DNA of 64,000 bases. Origin: SpSt-333 sp964371615 (lineage in GTDB: Bacteria > Bacteroidota > Ignavibacteria > UBA10030 > UBA8401). This document shows positions 6,966 through 16,498 of this stretch, one piece after another. The notes below the pieces were generated by a model. The model was not told where the DNA came from, searched no databases, and worked only from the letters and a program-made list of their open reading frames with translations. Made by a program: the position numbers and the translations under genes. How positions within the stretch are numbered: position 1 is the stretch's first letter; each line of letters begins with the position of its first letter. Location: positions 62,001 to 126,000 of the forward strand of contig CAYJMS010000004.1 in the NCBI GenBank assembly GCA_964371615.1. Reading direction: 5' to 3'.

Positions 6966-8879
6966 TTACGCTTCCAATACTTTTTGCACAGCTTTCATGA
7001 GATCATTGCCGGAAAACGGTTTACGAAGAAAATGATCGAAGATTTTCATGTCGTTTCCTTCTGATGATACAATCATAAGTCCGCTCATGCCGATAATCTT
7101 TACACTAGGATCGATTTTACGGATAGCACTGGCGGCCGTCTTGCCGTCCATTACCGGCATCATTTGATCAATCAATACAATGCTGAATTTACTTTTGTGC
7201 GTAAAAAGCTTTTCAATCCCTTCCGCTCCATTGTTCGCAGTAACGACATTGTAATGATAGAAACTGAGTGTTTCCTGACAGACGAATTGAATCGGCAACT
7301 CATCGTCAATTACGAGTATATTCTCATAGTTCCCATACGCAATATCAGTATCAAATCCCGCTGTTTCGGCAATGATTGATTCATATGTCGCAGGGAGGTA
7401 TATCTGAAACGTCGTTCCATCGCCTACGCTTGATTCTAATAAAATAAATCCTTTATGCTGCTTCACAATACTGTACACTGTTGATAATCCCAGGCCTGTT
7501 CCTTTCCCGATCTCCTTGGTCGTAAAAAATGGATCAAATATTTTTTGCTGGATATCCGTCGGAATGCCGCAACCGGTATCTTTTACCTGAATTTGTAAAT
7601 ACCGGCCCTCCCGGCCATCGACATTTTCGGCTATTAAATTTTTATCCACTACCGTATTTTTTAAATCGACGGTCAGTCGTCCACCATCCGGCATTGCATC
7701 ACGAGCGTTTACGCAAAGGTTCATTAATACCTGATGGATTTGCGTGGGATCTGCCTCGATTGTCCAAAGATCTTTGGGCACGAGAATTTTAATTTCAATA
7801 TTTTTTGGAAATGTTTGTTTGACTACGTCTTCGACCTCTTTAATGATGTGACGGATCTGCAAAGGAACCGGTTTGTTTTCGGCGCCGCGGGCAAATCCTA
7901 ATACCTGCGCAACAATATTTTTCCCCCGTATTGAAGAGGATTCGATAGTGTCAAAGAGATTTTTAATTGAATTATCCTGATTCTTCATTTTCAAGACCTG
8001 TACGGACAATAGGATCGGCCCCAGGATATTATTGAGGTCATGGGCAATACCACCGGCAAGCGTTCCTATACTATCCATTCGCTGCGTTCGTAATATGTGA
8101 GATTCCATTTTCTTCTTTTCGGATATATCTTGTTTAATGGCAATAAAGTGTGTTATGATGCCATCTTTGTTGCTCACCGGGGTAATAGTTTGTTCTTCGT
8201 TGTATAGCGTACCGTCTTTACGTTTATTAATGAGTTCTCCCTGCCACACTTTGCCGGAAAGGATTGTTTCCCACATATTTTTATAAAACGACGCATCGTG
8301 ACGGCCGGACTTCGCGATGTCTCGAGGATTCCGTCCGATGGTATCTTTCGGCGTATAACCCGTCAGCGTAACAAACGATTGATTGACCCATTGAATTATT
8401 CCATCTCGATCGGTTATAACAATTGCGTTTGCTGCAGCATTGAGTGCGGCGCTTTCCAGCTGCAGCAAAGCATTCATTTTTTTCCGATCTTTTCTCTCAA
8501 TTGCATTCTTAAGTTCGCGTTGCAACGCTGGCGCTAACCGAGAAAGATTTCCTTTCATCAGGTAGTCATCGGCTCCGGCCTTCATCATTTCCACGGCAGC
8601 ATCTTCGCCCATTGTTCCCGAAACTACAATAAACGGAATATCTAAATCCATTTCATGCAACAATTGCAATGCTGCGGGCCCGCTGAATTGCGGCAGAGCA
8701 TAATCAGATATGACTGCATCCCAATGCTCTTTTTCTAACGCGGATCGCATACCATCGGGACTGTCCACCTGCTCGCTGATAATTGTATAACCCGCTTTTT
8801 CCAACGAGCGGATTAATAACATTCGATCGCTATCCGAATCTTCGACAATTAATAATTTGAATGAATTTTCCATAGTCAT
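6966..8879 (-). CDS. Hybrid sensor histidine kinase (REC-PAS-HisKA-HATPase-REC)
   Basis: A 637-residue cytoplasmic hybrid kinase. Domains: N-terminal receiver (about 6-125; LLIVEDSDSD, DAVISDYALP phospho-Asp), PAS (about 145-255), a HisKA of the NtrB-like type (GTLAGGIAHDLNNIL, His near 283), a catalytic ATPase with N box NLCVNARDAM and G boxes DTGCGIP / GKGTGLGLS, and a second receiver at the C-terminus (VLIDQMMPVMDG). There are no membrane segments, so input probably comes through the N-terminal receiver from the coupled kinase upstream. Its start overlaps the stop of the preceding response regulator (TAATG), implying translational coupling. There is no output DNA-binding domain. Confidence 0.95.
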   Translation of the reverse strand: MTMENSFKLLIVEDSDSDRMLLIRSLEKAGYTIISEQVDSPDGMRSALEKEHWDAVISDYALPQFSGPAALQLLHEMDLDIPFIVVSGTMGEDAAVEMMKAGADDYLMKGNLSRLAPALQRELKNAIERKDRKKMNALLQLESAALNAAANAIVITDRDGIIQWVNQSFVTLTGYTPKDTIGRNPRDIAKSGRHDASFYKNMWETILSGKVWQGELINKRKDGTLYNEEQTITPVSNKDGIITHFIAIKQDISEKKKMESHILRTQRMDSIGTLAGGIAHDLNNILGPILLSVQVLKMKNQDNSIKNLFDTIESSSIRGKNIVAQVLGFARGAENKPVPLQIRHIIKEVEDVVKQTFPKNIEIKILVPKDLWTIEADPTQIHQVLMNLCVNARDAMPDGGRLTVDLKNTVVDKNLIAENVDGREGRYLQIQVKDTGCGIPTDIQQKIFDPFFTTKEIGKGTGLGLSTVYSIVKQHKGFILLESSVGDGTTFQIYLPATYESIIAETAGFDTDIAYGNYENILVIDDELPIQFVCQETLSFYHYNVVTANNGAEGIEKLFTHKSKFSIVLIDQMMPVMDGKTAASAIRKIDPSVKIIGMSGLMIVSSEGNDMKIFDHFLRKPFSGNDLMKAVQKVLEA

Positions 8880-9322
8880 TATTTTAAAGGTGGCGGCGGT
8901 TCGTTCATCGCGAGCCAGTATATTCCCAACTGCTCAACGGATTGTAGAAATTGCGTGAAATCTACCGGTTTTAGTATATAGCTGTTTGCTTTTAGATCGT
9001 AACTTTTTGCTACATCCTGTTCTTCCTTCGACGAAGTTAATACTACAACCGGCAGACGACTTGTCCGCTTATCCGTCCGTATTTGACGCAAAACCTCTAA
9101 TCCATCCACTTTCGGCAGTTTCAAATCAAGCAATACCAATGCAGGTAAATCATTAACATTTCGTCCTGAATATTTACCATTACAAAATAAGTATTCGAGT
9201 GCCTCTTGACCGTCTTCCGCAACGATTAATTCATTGACAATATGACTTTGCGTCATCGCTCTTTTTGTCAAACCAATGTCGCTTGGATTGTCTTCGACAA
9301 GTAAAATAGTTTTCGGTTTCAT
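8879..9322 (-). CDS. Single-domain response regulator (Rcp1-like)
   Basis: A 147-residue receiver domain alone: acidic pocket LLVEDNPSD, phospho-Asp in LVLLDLKLPKVDG (about D69), Thr/Ser VVVLTSS and Lys in YILKPVDF. This kind of stand-alone receiver partners phytochrome-type and PAS kinases, and it lies between two kinases, overlapping the upstream gene by four bases (ATGA) and the downstream one by one. It likely relays phosphate between them. Confidence 0.95.
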   Translation of the reverse strand: MKPKTILLVEDNPSDIGLTKRAMTQSHIVNELIVAEDGQEALEYLFCNGKYSGRNVNDLPALVLLDLKLPKVDGLEVLRQIRTDKRTSRLPVVVLTSSKEEQDVAKSYDLKANSYILKPVDFTQFLQSVEQLGIYWLAMNEPPPPLK

Positions 9323-12300
9323 ACGCTCTCCTTCAATGTAAAATAAAAAGTTGCGCCTTCGTTGATTTTAGAATCAGCCCATACCCGACCGCCATGCCGA
9401 TGAATAATGCGCTGGACGATAGCGAGTCCGACCCCTGTACCGGGAAATTCAGATACTTTATGCAATCGTTGGAATACTTTAAACAGCTTGTCGGCAAACG
9501 TCATATCAAAACCGGCGCCATTGTCACGGACATAATAGAGGCTCTCTCCGTTGAGCTCTGTTCGCCCAAATTCAATTATTGTCTGTTCCATTTGACTCGT
9601 GAATTTGAATGCATTTTCAAAGAGATTCGTCAACACCACTTCCATCAGTGTGATATCACACTGTGCAAACAATCCCTGTTCAATACGAAATTGTACAGAC
9701 CGTTTTTTATCTGTCTTTTGAATTCGGGAAGCGATCGATGCCGCCAAATCGCTTAATTCGACACGTTCAATACGCATTGCCGTTCTTGACAAACGGGAGA
9801 GATTCAGCATATCATCGATTAATCTTCCCATCCGCTGAGTCTCCGATCGAACGGTGTTGAGATAGGTCTGACCTTTCTCATCGATCACAGTTCCATACTC
9901 TTCCTGCAGCGCGAGACTCCAACCATCAATCCCCCGAAGTGGAGCGCGGAGATCGTGGGAAACGGAATAGGAAAAAGCTTCCATTTCTTTATATGAATCT
10001 TCCAATTGAATAGTACGTGTTTTCACTCGTTTCTCAAGATCTTCATTAAGTTTTCGTAGTTCTTCCTCAGCATGTTTGCGGTCGGTAATGTCCTTGATCA
10101 TGGTTACTGCGTAGTCACGTTTTCCCATGGTGTTGCTGATTTTAGTTAATGCCAGCAACCCCCAGATTATTTCACCATTTTTACGAACATACCGTTTCTC
10201 GATAATGTGTTTCTGAATCTTTTCTTCAAGCAGATTTCTCACAACCTCCGAATCATTGGCGCGATCATCCGGGTAGGTTACATCCTCAATGGTCAGTTGC
10301 ATCAACTCGTCTTCCGTATAGCCCAGCATTTCGCACAGCGAGTGGTTTACGCTTTTAAATTGTTTGTCAATTAACCCTGTTATAGCAACTCCTAACGGTG
10401 CATCTTCGAAAGCTTTACGGAAGCGTTCTTCGCTTTCAGCCAGGCGATTTTCAGCCACTTTATGATCTGTGACATTAACAATTATCCCGACAAAATAGAG
10501 AATCTGACCATTTATGTCATTTATTGGCGAGACGGTAAGTTGTGCCCAGAACGTCTGTCCATCTTTTCTTACATATCGTTTCTCGGTTCTATAAACATCC
10601 GTCTCCCCCGACATCATTTTTTTTACATGGTGAAGATCTTTAGCTCTATCGTCGGGATGTGTAATATCGGCAAACGAGAGTTGTTGAAGTTCTTCCTCCA
10701 GGTACCCGGTCAATTGGCAGAAGGTTTTGTTTGCTTTCAGAAATTTAAAATCCCTATTTGCCATGACCATGCCGTTTGCACCGTCTTCGTATAGCTTTCT
10801 GAAAAGATTTTCGCTTTCCCTTAACTTTTCATCTGTTCGTTTACGTCGTGTTATGTCAATAACAAATCCTACGACATTCAATGGCAAACCATTCCGGTCT
10901 CTACGTACAACTGAACCGATATCGTAAAACCATTTATATTCACCTGTATTAGTTAAAATTCGATATTCTGTTTCATATTTTTCTGTTTTTCCTTCAATAT
11001 GATTTTTCATTGATTTCATAGCCTGGTCATAATCTTCAGGATGAAGAAGCGCGGTGAAATCGGTGTAATGTTTAAAATTATCAGCCGGAAACCCGATCAT
11101 TTCAGATTTTCGTTTATCAAAATTTACTCGACCTGTGGTAATTTCCATTTCCCACCACGCCATATCGGCTGTCTGCATGGCAAGTTCAAGTTTTGAAATA
11201 TTCTCCTTCAGCGATTCTTCGGCTAGTTTTTTGTAGGTTATGTCCGTATTAAAACCGTACCAGGTTGTGCTACCGTCCGGCAACCGTTCCGGCGTAGATT
11301 TTGAATAAATCCACTGCATTTCCCTACCAGGAATTTGCACCCTGAATTCGCAGGCAAAAGGTGTTAAATGTTGTGCTGAATACTCTATATCCTGAAGTAC
11401 CTGTTTTGCATCATCGGGGTGAATTACACGTCCTATCGGTGTAAAATCATCGAGAACTTCTTCGGCAGTGCAACCAAATATATTCCATATTCCTTTGGAG
11501 GCAATGGGCACACAATAGCTTCCATTTGTCGTGCGGGTAAATTGGAAAATCAGATCGGGAACATTGTCGGAAAGTTTTCTGAATTCCTGGTCTTTTTCCC
11601 GAATCTTCTCATCAATTCTTTTTTGTTCTGTTATATCATAATTGATTCCCACCATCCGGATCGGTTCACCTTTTTCATTCCGGAATACTTCCCCTTTTGC
11701 TTTGCAGTAACGTACGGACCCATCGGGCCAAATGATACGAAATTCAGTATCATATTCCTTTTCTCCCTTCAAAGCCATTTCGGTCTGGTGTGCGCCAAAC
11801 ACCTTGTCATCGGGGTGCAGTCCATTGAGCCACGCTTCATATGCACCTGCAAATTCTTCTTTTTTTATTCCATACAACATGTACATTTGATCGTCCCAAT
11901 TCAGTTGATTTTTCTCAATGTCCCAGTCCCATATACCCACTTTCGATGCCTTTGTTGCTGTTGAAATGCGTTCATTGAGTATGCGAAATTCTTCTTCAGC
12001 CTGCTTGCGCTCGGTAATATCAAAGGCAGTACCAGCGATGCGGGAGGGAACGCCATCCAAGGTCTCGATCACATCTCCCTCCGTCTGAATCACCCGGTAG
12101 ATCCCGTCGGGTCGCATGACTCGGAATTCTATTGGAGGCGGGTGCAACCCCGCTATGACCTTCGTCGGCCATTCCTGCATTTTGGGTCGGTCATCCGGGT
12201 GGATGATCTCGAAGAAGAAATCGAAGCTCGGCGCACCCATAGCGGGATTCAGACCGTAAATCCTATAGGTCTCGTCGGACCAATAGGTAGTAGTGTCACC

Positions 12301-13737
12301 AATCTTCCAGCTCCAGGTTCCGACATGGGCGACCCGTTGCGACGAGGAGAGCAGATACTCGCGTTCCCGCAATTTCTCCTCGGCTTGTTTGAGCACGGTT
12401 ATATCCCGAGTAATACCAACTATGTGGGGAACACCCATTAATTCAATAATTGATGCCGATATCAGACCATATATCTCGCCATTTTTTGTCAGTAACTGAG
12501 CTTCAAAATCACGAACCTCACCTTTTGCCCTGAATTCATTTACAAATTTCGTACGATCCTCAGGGTGTTTCCAACTATTAATGTCGGCAGACGTTTTTCC
12601 TATAACTTCTTCTTTTGTGTAGCCTGAAATCTGTGTGAATCCTTTGTTGACAGAAACAATGATGCCGTCCGATAGTCTATTAATAGCAATTGAATCGGGG
12701 CTTGTTTCGAACGCTAATCGGAATCTTTCTTCACTTGCCCGCAATTCTTCTTGCGCCTTTTTGCGGTCTGTGATATCCTGTGAAGTATTGAGCACATATT
12801 GTACATCCCCAATGGACACAATATCGATATTAACAGAAAATATCCTTTCCCCCACGGATTTGGTCTGCAAGGTTAGTTCAAGATTTCTTATTGATTCATT
12901 TTCTTTAATAGCGCGCGATATGCGTTCGTGTCCCCCGACATCCGGATGTATTCCCAAGTCTTGCGGTGTATTTCCCAATGCTTCCTCTTTGGCGAATCCA
13001 AATGTTTGTACAAACGCTTCATTGACCGCAACAAGTATACCATCCGGAAGTGAAGAAAGTGAAGCAGTAAATGCAGATTTATCGAAGAGCATGGAAAATT
13101 TTGATTCGCTTTCACGCAGTGCTTTTTCTGACCGTTTCCGTTCAGTAAGATCACGGATGATCATGCTTGTTCTTTCACTACCGTCGTGGACTTTAAATAT
13201 ATTTGTCGATATTTCTCCGGCAAATATTGTCCCATCGCTCCGTTTGAAATTTAATTCTCCTTCATACGATCCTTTCGCTTTTCTCTCTTCAAGTACTTTA
13301 TCTAATCGGGGATCATGCACATCAACAATGCCTGCTCTGCCGGCTGAACATATTTCACTTTCAGACATTCCAAACATGGCGCACGCAGCCGGATTGGCAG
13401 CATAAATGCCTCCTGATGGATCCGTCAATAACAACGCTTCACCACTATTTTCAAATAATAATTTATACAGATCTCCAGAATCTTTGAGTTGCAATTCAAC
13501 GTCATGTCGATATACCCGTTCTGTTTCTTCCGCACGATATTGTAACGCCAGTATTGCATATAGGATGACACCGGTAGTGACGACAAACAATAATCCCTTG
13601 TACGTTTGGAAAATATTCAGAAGTGAAGAATCGATAATGAAAACCATTGTCAGATAATCTGAGGCCACGATCCAGGCACCGGCAACGATAATGTAGAGGA
13701 ATGCAATTTTAAGCGGGGTGTTGTGAAATATTTTCAT
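9319..13737 (-). CDS. Membrane-bound sensor histidine kinase with nine PAS domains
   Basis: A 1472-residue kinase. Two membrane segments lie at about residues 9-33 and 45-65, followed by nine successive PAS/PAC modules beginning near residues 83, 208, 337, 459, 590, 719, 850, 980 and 1105 (each closing with a 'DITxRKxAEE'-type PAC linker). Then come a coiled coil, HisKA with phospho-His in YSVSHDLRAPLRG, and HATPase (N box NLFENAFKF, G1 DNGAGF, G2 GTGVGLAI). The HisKA/HATPase pair is of the bacteriophytochrome-associated type. It is the first gene of a three-gene coupled operon. Ligands of the PAS domains are not predictable; no chromophore-binding Cys motif was seen. Confidence 0.95.
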   Translation of the reverse strand: MKIFHNTPLKIAFLYIIVAGAWIVASDYLTMVFIIDSSLLNIFQTYKGLLFVVTTGVILYAILALQYRAEETERVYRHDVELQLKDSGDLYKLLFENSGEALLLTDPSGGIYAANPAACAMFGMSESEICSAGRAGIVDVHDPRLDKVLEERKAKGSYEGELNFKRSDGTIFAGEISTNIFKVHDGSERTSMIIRDLTERKRSEKALRESESKFSMLFDKSAFTASLSSLPDGILVAVNEAFVQTFGFAKEEALGNTPQDLGIHPDVGGHERISRAIKENESIRNLELTLQTKSVGERIFSVNIDIVSIGDVQYVLNTSQDITDRKKAQEELRASEERFRLAFETSPDSIAINRLSDGIIVSVNKGFTQISGYTKEEVIGKTSADINSWKHPEDRTKFVNEFRAKGEVRDFEAQLLTKNGEIYGLISASIIELMGVPHIVGITRDITVLKQAEEKLREREYLLSSSQRVAHVGTWSWKIGDTTTYWSDETYRIYGLNPAMGAPSFDFFFEIIHPDDRPKMQEWPTKVIAGLHPPPIEFRVMRPDGIYRVIQTEGDVIETLDGVPSRIAGTAFDITERKQAEEEFRILNERISTATKASKVGIWDWDIEKNQLNWDDQMYMLYGIKKEEFAGAYEAWLNGLHPDDKVFGAHQTEMALKGEKEYDTEFRIIWPDGSVRYCKAKGEVFRNEKGEPIRMVGINYDITEQKRIDEKIREKDQEFRKLSDNVPDLIFQFTRTTNGSYCVPIASKGIWNIFGCTAEEVLDDFTPIGRVIHPDDAKQVLQDIEYSAQHLTPFACEFRVQIPGREMQWIYSKSTPERLPDGSTTWYGFNTDITYKKLAEESLKENISKLELAMQTADMAWWEMEITTGRVNFDKRKSEMIGFPADNFKHYTDFTALLHPEDYDQAMKSMKNHIEGKTEKYETEYRILTNTGEYKWFYDIGSVVRRDRNGLPLNVVGFVIDITRRKRTDEKLRESENLFRKLYEDGANGMVMANRDFKFLKANKTFCQLTGYLEEELQQLSFADITHPDDRAKDLHHVKKMMSGETDVYRTEKRYVRKDGQTFWAQLTVSPINDINGQILYFVGIIVNVTDHKVAENRLAESEERFRKAFEDAPLGVAITGLIDKQFKSVNHSLCEMLGYTEDELMQLTIEDVTYPDDRANDSEVVRNLLEEKIQKHIIEKRYVRKNGEIIWGLLALTKISNTMGKRDYAVTMIKDITDRKHAEEELRKLNEDLEKRVKTRTIQLEDSYKEMEAFSYSVSHDLRAPLRGIDGWSLALQEEYGTVIDEKGQTYLNTVRSETQRMGRLIDDMLNLSRLSRTAMRIERVELSDLAASIASRIQKTDKKRSVQFRIEQGLFAQCDITLMEVVLTNLFENAFKFTSQMEQTIIEFGRTELNGESLYYVRDNGAGFDMTFADKLFKVFQRLHKVSEFPGTGVGLAIVQRIIHRHGGRVWADSKINEGATFYFTLKESV

Positions 13738-14047
13738 ACTGTTATTCTTTATTACAATAAGAATAATTCACTTTTATAAATTACGATTGTACGATACATC
13801 ACCGCCATCGGTAATTACGATGAGCAAAGGACCGTGATATTCACACCAATATTATAAGCATTTACGGATTCAGGCGACAGCAATTCGAGCATTTGAAATA
13901 AGACAAAAAGATGTGATTTTGAACCCAAATATTGAATATTTCGCCGATTACGCTAGGTTCCAACAGAATACCAAATTCGTTAATTTATGATTGAAGATAT
14001 TGTTGAGTAGTTGAGAGAAGAATTGTTGAAGGGAAATAATATCTCCA
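13738..14047. other. Intergenic region without recognised gene
   Basis: AT-rich, upstream of the kinase operon, so its promoter should be here, but I cannot point to a specific box. I see no persuasive reading frame or repeat. Confidence 0.5.
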
Positions 14048-14353
14048 TTACATCGTTGCAAAATTACAAGATTGCTCCAATCTTTGCCACATCACAACCG
14101 TCCCCTGGTTGTTTTTCAATGGTTCGCGAATGGTGGGACCAATCCCTTTTTTCTCCAGTGGAAGGATTTCCCAGCGGTTGGTTCTTTCGATGTGATCCAA
14201 ATCCCATGAGTAAGCAACTATATCGGAACGATCGTGATTCCACCGACTGGCGACCGATAGACACTGACACTGACTCATTGAGGCGGTCTTCAAGCCGAGG
14301 CCAAACTTACCCAAGTCATCTTCATCGTAATTGCGTTCTGCACCATAGCGCAT
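14048..14353 (-). pseudogene. Fragment of a GHKL (Hsp90-like) ATPase
   Basis: The minus frame contains DEDDLGKFGLGLKTASMSQC, the second nucleotide-binding loop of Bergerat-fold ATPases of the MORC/Hsp90-like type found in restriction and defence loci, then about 75 residues ending abruptly. The N box and DxGxG motif that must precede it are missing: the frame meets a stop eight codons upstream, inside the 97-bp repeat. The original gene is therefore truncated at its 5' end exactly where the repeat begins, and probably at its 3' end as well. Confidence 0.65.
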
Positions 14354-14359
14354 GGCTTC

Positions 14360-14456
14360 GGATTTGTCGATTTAAGGGAGAGGGTATTTATCGGTTTTCA
14401 GACAGTAATTTCTCGGGTTTTATTTTAAGGCCTTTTGCGATCTTTGCGATACTCAG
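14360..14456. repeat. 97-bp direct repeat, copy 2
   Basis: Same orientation as 6811-6907 with six mismatches. The two copies frame the kinase operon, 7.5 kb apart. Confidence 0.9.
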
Positions 14457-14495
14457 GGCAGAGACGTTCTTCTCCCCCCGTTCAACCGCTCCGAG
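14388..14495 (-). pseudogene. Truncated XRE HTH regulator
   Basis: The frame reads LGAVERGEKN, VSALSIAKIAKGLKIKP and EKLLSENR, then a stop: the recognition helix onward of a Cro/C1 HTH similar to C proteins of restriction-modification systems. The first two helices are absent; upstream sequence in frame (back to 14600) is unrelated. Together with the ATPase fragment it marks a decayed defence locus. Confidence 0.7.
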
Positions 14496-14833
14496 GGAAA
14501 AAAGCATGGGGCAGGGATCCGAGAATGCCATAGCAAGCCGGTGATTATACCTGTACCGTAATCGTGCATCTTTTTTTCCTACTGCCCAAACGCTGACCAT
14601 CAGGTGGGATCCAAATAGCCTTGTTCACACAGAGAATAAGGAACGTATATATGCCCCAGTTTAATCGCTGGGGTAATTATTTATGTATGTGGGGCGATTT
14701 ATTGTGTCAGATTGGATTTCGCTGTTAGGTGTGGGATCCTGCAATAATGATGTATTGAAGTTAATTCTCCCAATATCCTGATGTATTGCCCCCGATACAA
14801 TTCCTGCCGTTTAAACGGTCCACACTCGTTTAA
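14496..14833. other. Intergenic debris with short palindrome
   Basis: No gene recognised. It contains CCCCAG-8 nt-CTGGGG near 14653-14672 and two copies of GGGATCC context (about 14604 and 14731). Confidence 0.4.
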
Positions 14834-15139
14834 TTATTCGTTTAAAAGAACGGTAGTATCGGAGGCGGGTGTTTCAACGGTGGCTGTGCACTGCCCACTC
14901 CAACATACCTTACAGTCACCAAAACCAATCGATTTTCCCTTTAAATCCGCACGAATGACTGCGATGGCTGTAATGACTGTATGTTTCGGGATTCTCTCTA
15001 TACCTATATATCTATATACTACTGTTACTATAAAATCTATAATAAAATAAAAAAACATAGTCATCATAGTCATTACAGTCATTTGATCAAAAAGCCCTTT
15101 AAATCGATAAGTTTTTGCTGACTGTTCTTCTGGTTGCAA
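14834..15139 (-). CDS. Hypothetical ORF, probably mobile-element debris
   Basis: A 101-residue frame with a peculiar centre made of repeated ATGACT codons (MTVMTMMTM), a hydrophobic tyrosine-rich stretch and a C-terminal DLKGKSIGFGD...CKVCWSGQC segment with a possible zinc Cys cluster. Similar low-complexity stretches occur in primase/helicase genes of mobile elements as I remember them, but I do not recognise a family. A stop-to-stop remnant rather than a functional gene is likely. Confidence 0.2.
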   Translation of the reverse strand: MQPEEQSAKTYRFKGLFDQMTVMTMMTMFFYFIIDFIVTVVYRYIGIERIPKHTVITAIAVIRADLKGKSIGFGDCKVCWSGQCTATVETPASDTTVLLNE

Positions 15140-15287
15140 TGGGCAGGACAGTCATTCATCACAGCTCCTGCTCGGTATCCGAAGGATGCTTTCCCGTGCT
15201 GGTGCGTGTGTTGGCGACGATGCATTATATATAGATTGCAACCATTCAGATAGTTTCGTAAATTTATGAAAGCCTGATCGTAATTCA

Positions 15288-15320
15288 CTAGTGACTAACT
15301 AGTGACTATTTAGTGACCAT
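15288..15320. repeat. Three tandem 11-bp repeats
   Basis: CTAGTGACTAA, CTAGTGACTAT and TTAGTGACCAT are directly abutting. The period is one helical turn, as in protein-binding direct repeats or iterons. They lie 80 bp upstream of tRNA-Glu. Confidence 0.7.
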
Positions 15321-15329
15321 GAAGCACAA

Positions 15330-15374
15330 TTTTCGATAGTTCATCAATCTGTACCTAACATCAACTATCGAAAA
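15330..15374. repeat. Inverted repeat near tRNA-Glu
   Basis: TTTTCGATAGTT (15330-15341) and AACTATCGAAAA (15363-15374) are perfect 12-bp arms with a 21-nt loop. They could be a protein-binding site of a lost integrative element or a hairpin. There is no T-run of terminator type beyond the arm itself. Confidence 0.6.
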
Positions 15375-15400
15375 CAGAGAAATTTCAATGGATTATAACC

Positions 15401-15472
15401 GGCGCGTTCGTCTAACGGTTAGGACGGAGCCCTCTCAAGGCTTAAATACGGGTTCGATTCCCGTACGCGCTA
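15401..15472 (+). tRNA. tRNA-Glu (anticodon CTC)
   Basis: Cloverleaf: acceptor GGCGCGT / ACGCGCT (one G-T pair at the end), D arm GTC...GAC, anticodon stem GAGCC/GGCTT with loop CTCTCAA giving anticodon CTC at 15434-15436, T arm ACGGG-TTCGATT-CCCGT, discriminator A at 15472. The 3' CCA is not encoded. It closely follows the bacterial tRNA-Glu pattern. Confidence 0.95.
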
Positions 15473-15675
15473 CAATAAATTTAGAAATTGAGAAATTGCG
15501 GAATTGGTGCAGTTAGTAGATAAGATCTCACGCAAAGACGCAAAGGGATGGTAAAAATTGTGGAACTGCGGAATTGTGGAATTGGTGCCGTTAGTTACAA
15601 AGAGCTCACACAAAGCCACAAAGAGATAAATAAAGCGAACCTTCGGTTCGCGAAATGATCTTAAAATACTTACGT

Positions 15676-15700
15676 CGTTCCCAAACCCCGTTTGGGAACG
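15676..15700. terminator. Hairpin between tRNA-Glu and the peroxidase gene
   Basis: CGTTCCCAAA and TTTGGGAACG form a 10-bp stem with loop CCCCG. There is no adjacent T-run, so it may act together with the next hairpin. Confidence 0.5.
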
Positions 15701-15712
15701 CTTATTGATCCT

Positions 15713-15742
15713 AAAAAAGGGAACCAACGGTTCCCTTTTTTT
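15713..15742. terminator. Bidirectional rho-independent terminator
   Basis: AAAAAAGGGAACC and GGTTCCCTTTTTTT flank a short loop, so both strands end in a T-run. It is placed between the plus-strand tRNA and the minus-strand peroxidase gene. Confidence 0.8.
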
Positions 15743-15799
15743 ATTGTGACTTTGTGTCTTCTTGTCCGCCACGTTTTTTGGCGGATGTGTGAGCTCAAC

Positions 15800-16354
15800 T
15801 TACTGCTTTTGTGCAAGGAGCAATTCGATTTTTGCCGTTATCTCTTTCGAATCGGGTTTGACGCGCGATGCGTACCGGGCGGAAATGTTCCCTTCCTTAT
15901 CGATCACAATCTTGGTAAAGTTCCAGCCGATATCCTCCCCCGTCTCCTTCGTTAAATATTGGTATAAGGGATGCATATCGTCCCCTTTCACGCTGATCTT
16001 GGAAAAGAGTTCGAATGTGACGCCGTAGTTTCTCTCGCAAAAAGCGGCAATATCCTCTTCTTTTCCCGGCTCCTGTTTTCCGAAATTATTCGCCGGAAAT
16101 CCGAGAATGACAAATCCGCTGTCTTTGTACTTTTTGTAGATCTCTTCCAGTTGCTTGTATTGCGGAGTATAACCGCAGAACGAAGCGACGTTGACGACCA
16201 TTACTACTTTCCCCTTATAATCGGCAAGGGATTTCTCTTTCCCGTCAATGGTCTTCATGGTAAAACTATAGAACGGCGACATTCCGGTCTCCTTTTTGGT
16301 TTGTGCGGTAAGCATTGTTCCAATGACGAACAATGCGATAATGATCTGCTTCAT
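15800..16354 (-). CDS. Glutathione peroxidase-family thiol peroxidase, exported
   Basis: A 184-residue protein with a signal peptide (MKQIIIALFVIGTMLTAQ), then the thioredoxin-fold GPx domain. The peroxidatic residue is Cys60 in NVASFCGYT (selenocysteine in animal enzymes), with GFPANNFGKQEPG (Gln) and GWNFTKIVID (Trp-Asn) completing the active site. It reduces hydroperoxides, most likely with thioredoxin. The export signal places it in the periplasm, or anchored nearby, to guard the envelope. Monocistronic; terminator at 15713-15742. Confidence 0.93.
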   Translation of the reverse strand: MKQIIIALFVIGTMLTAQTKKETGMSPFYSFTMKTIDGKEKSLADYKGKVVMVVNVASFCGYTPQYKQLEEIYKKYKDSGFVILGFPANNFGKQEPGKEEDIAAFCERNYGVTFELFSKISVKGDDMHPLYQYLTKETGEDIGWNFTKIVIDKEGNISARYASRVKPDSKEITAKIELLLAQKQ

Positions 16355-16498
16355 AGTTGCTCCACGGTTTTTAGTCTGGTTTGGTATATACTTCCGACCT
16401 TACCTATAACAGTAAGATGGTAAGAATTGTTTCATTTGGCAAGGCGAGAAAAGAAAATCCCCGGAACCAGTGCGGTCCAGGGGATTTTTATTTTGAAA

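Larger units (their letters stand above)
15473..15799. other. Intergenic stretch with repeated phrases and hairpins
   Basis: No gene. Two imperfect tandem copies of a segment of about 58 bp (about 15491-15549 and 15570-15628; GGAATTG, GTTAGT, CTCAC, CAAAG in common) are followed by the palindrome GCGAACC-TTC-GGTTCGC at 15635-15651 and two further hairpins listed separately. CTTGTCCGCC...GGCGGA at 15761-15785 belongs to a palindrome type also seen near 4407 and 31356. Confidence 0.6.

Noticed and set aside
14011..14544. A 177-codon plus-strand frame
   Set aside because: It runs opposite the GHKL ATPase and HTH fragments, which have clear motifs on the minus strand.
15288..15320. Three direct repeats as a small CRISPR array
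   Set aside because: The 11-bp units abut each other with no spacers.
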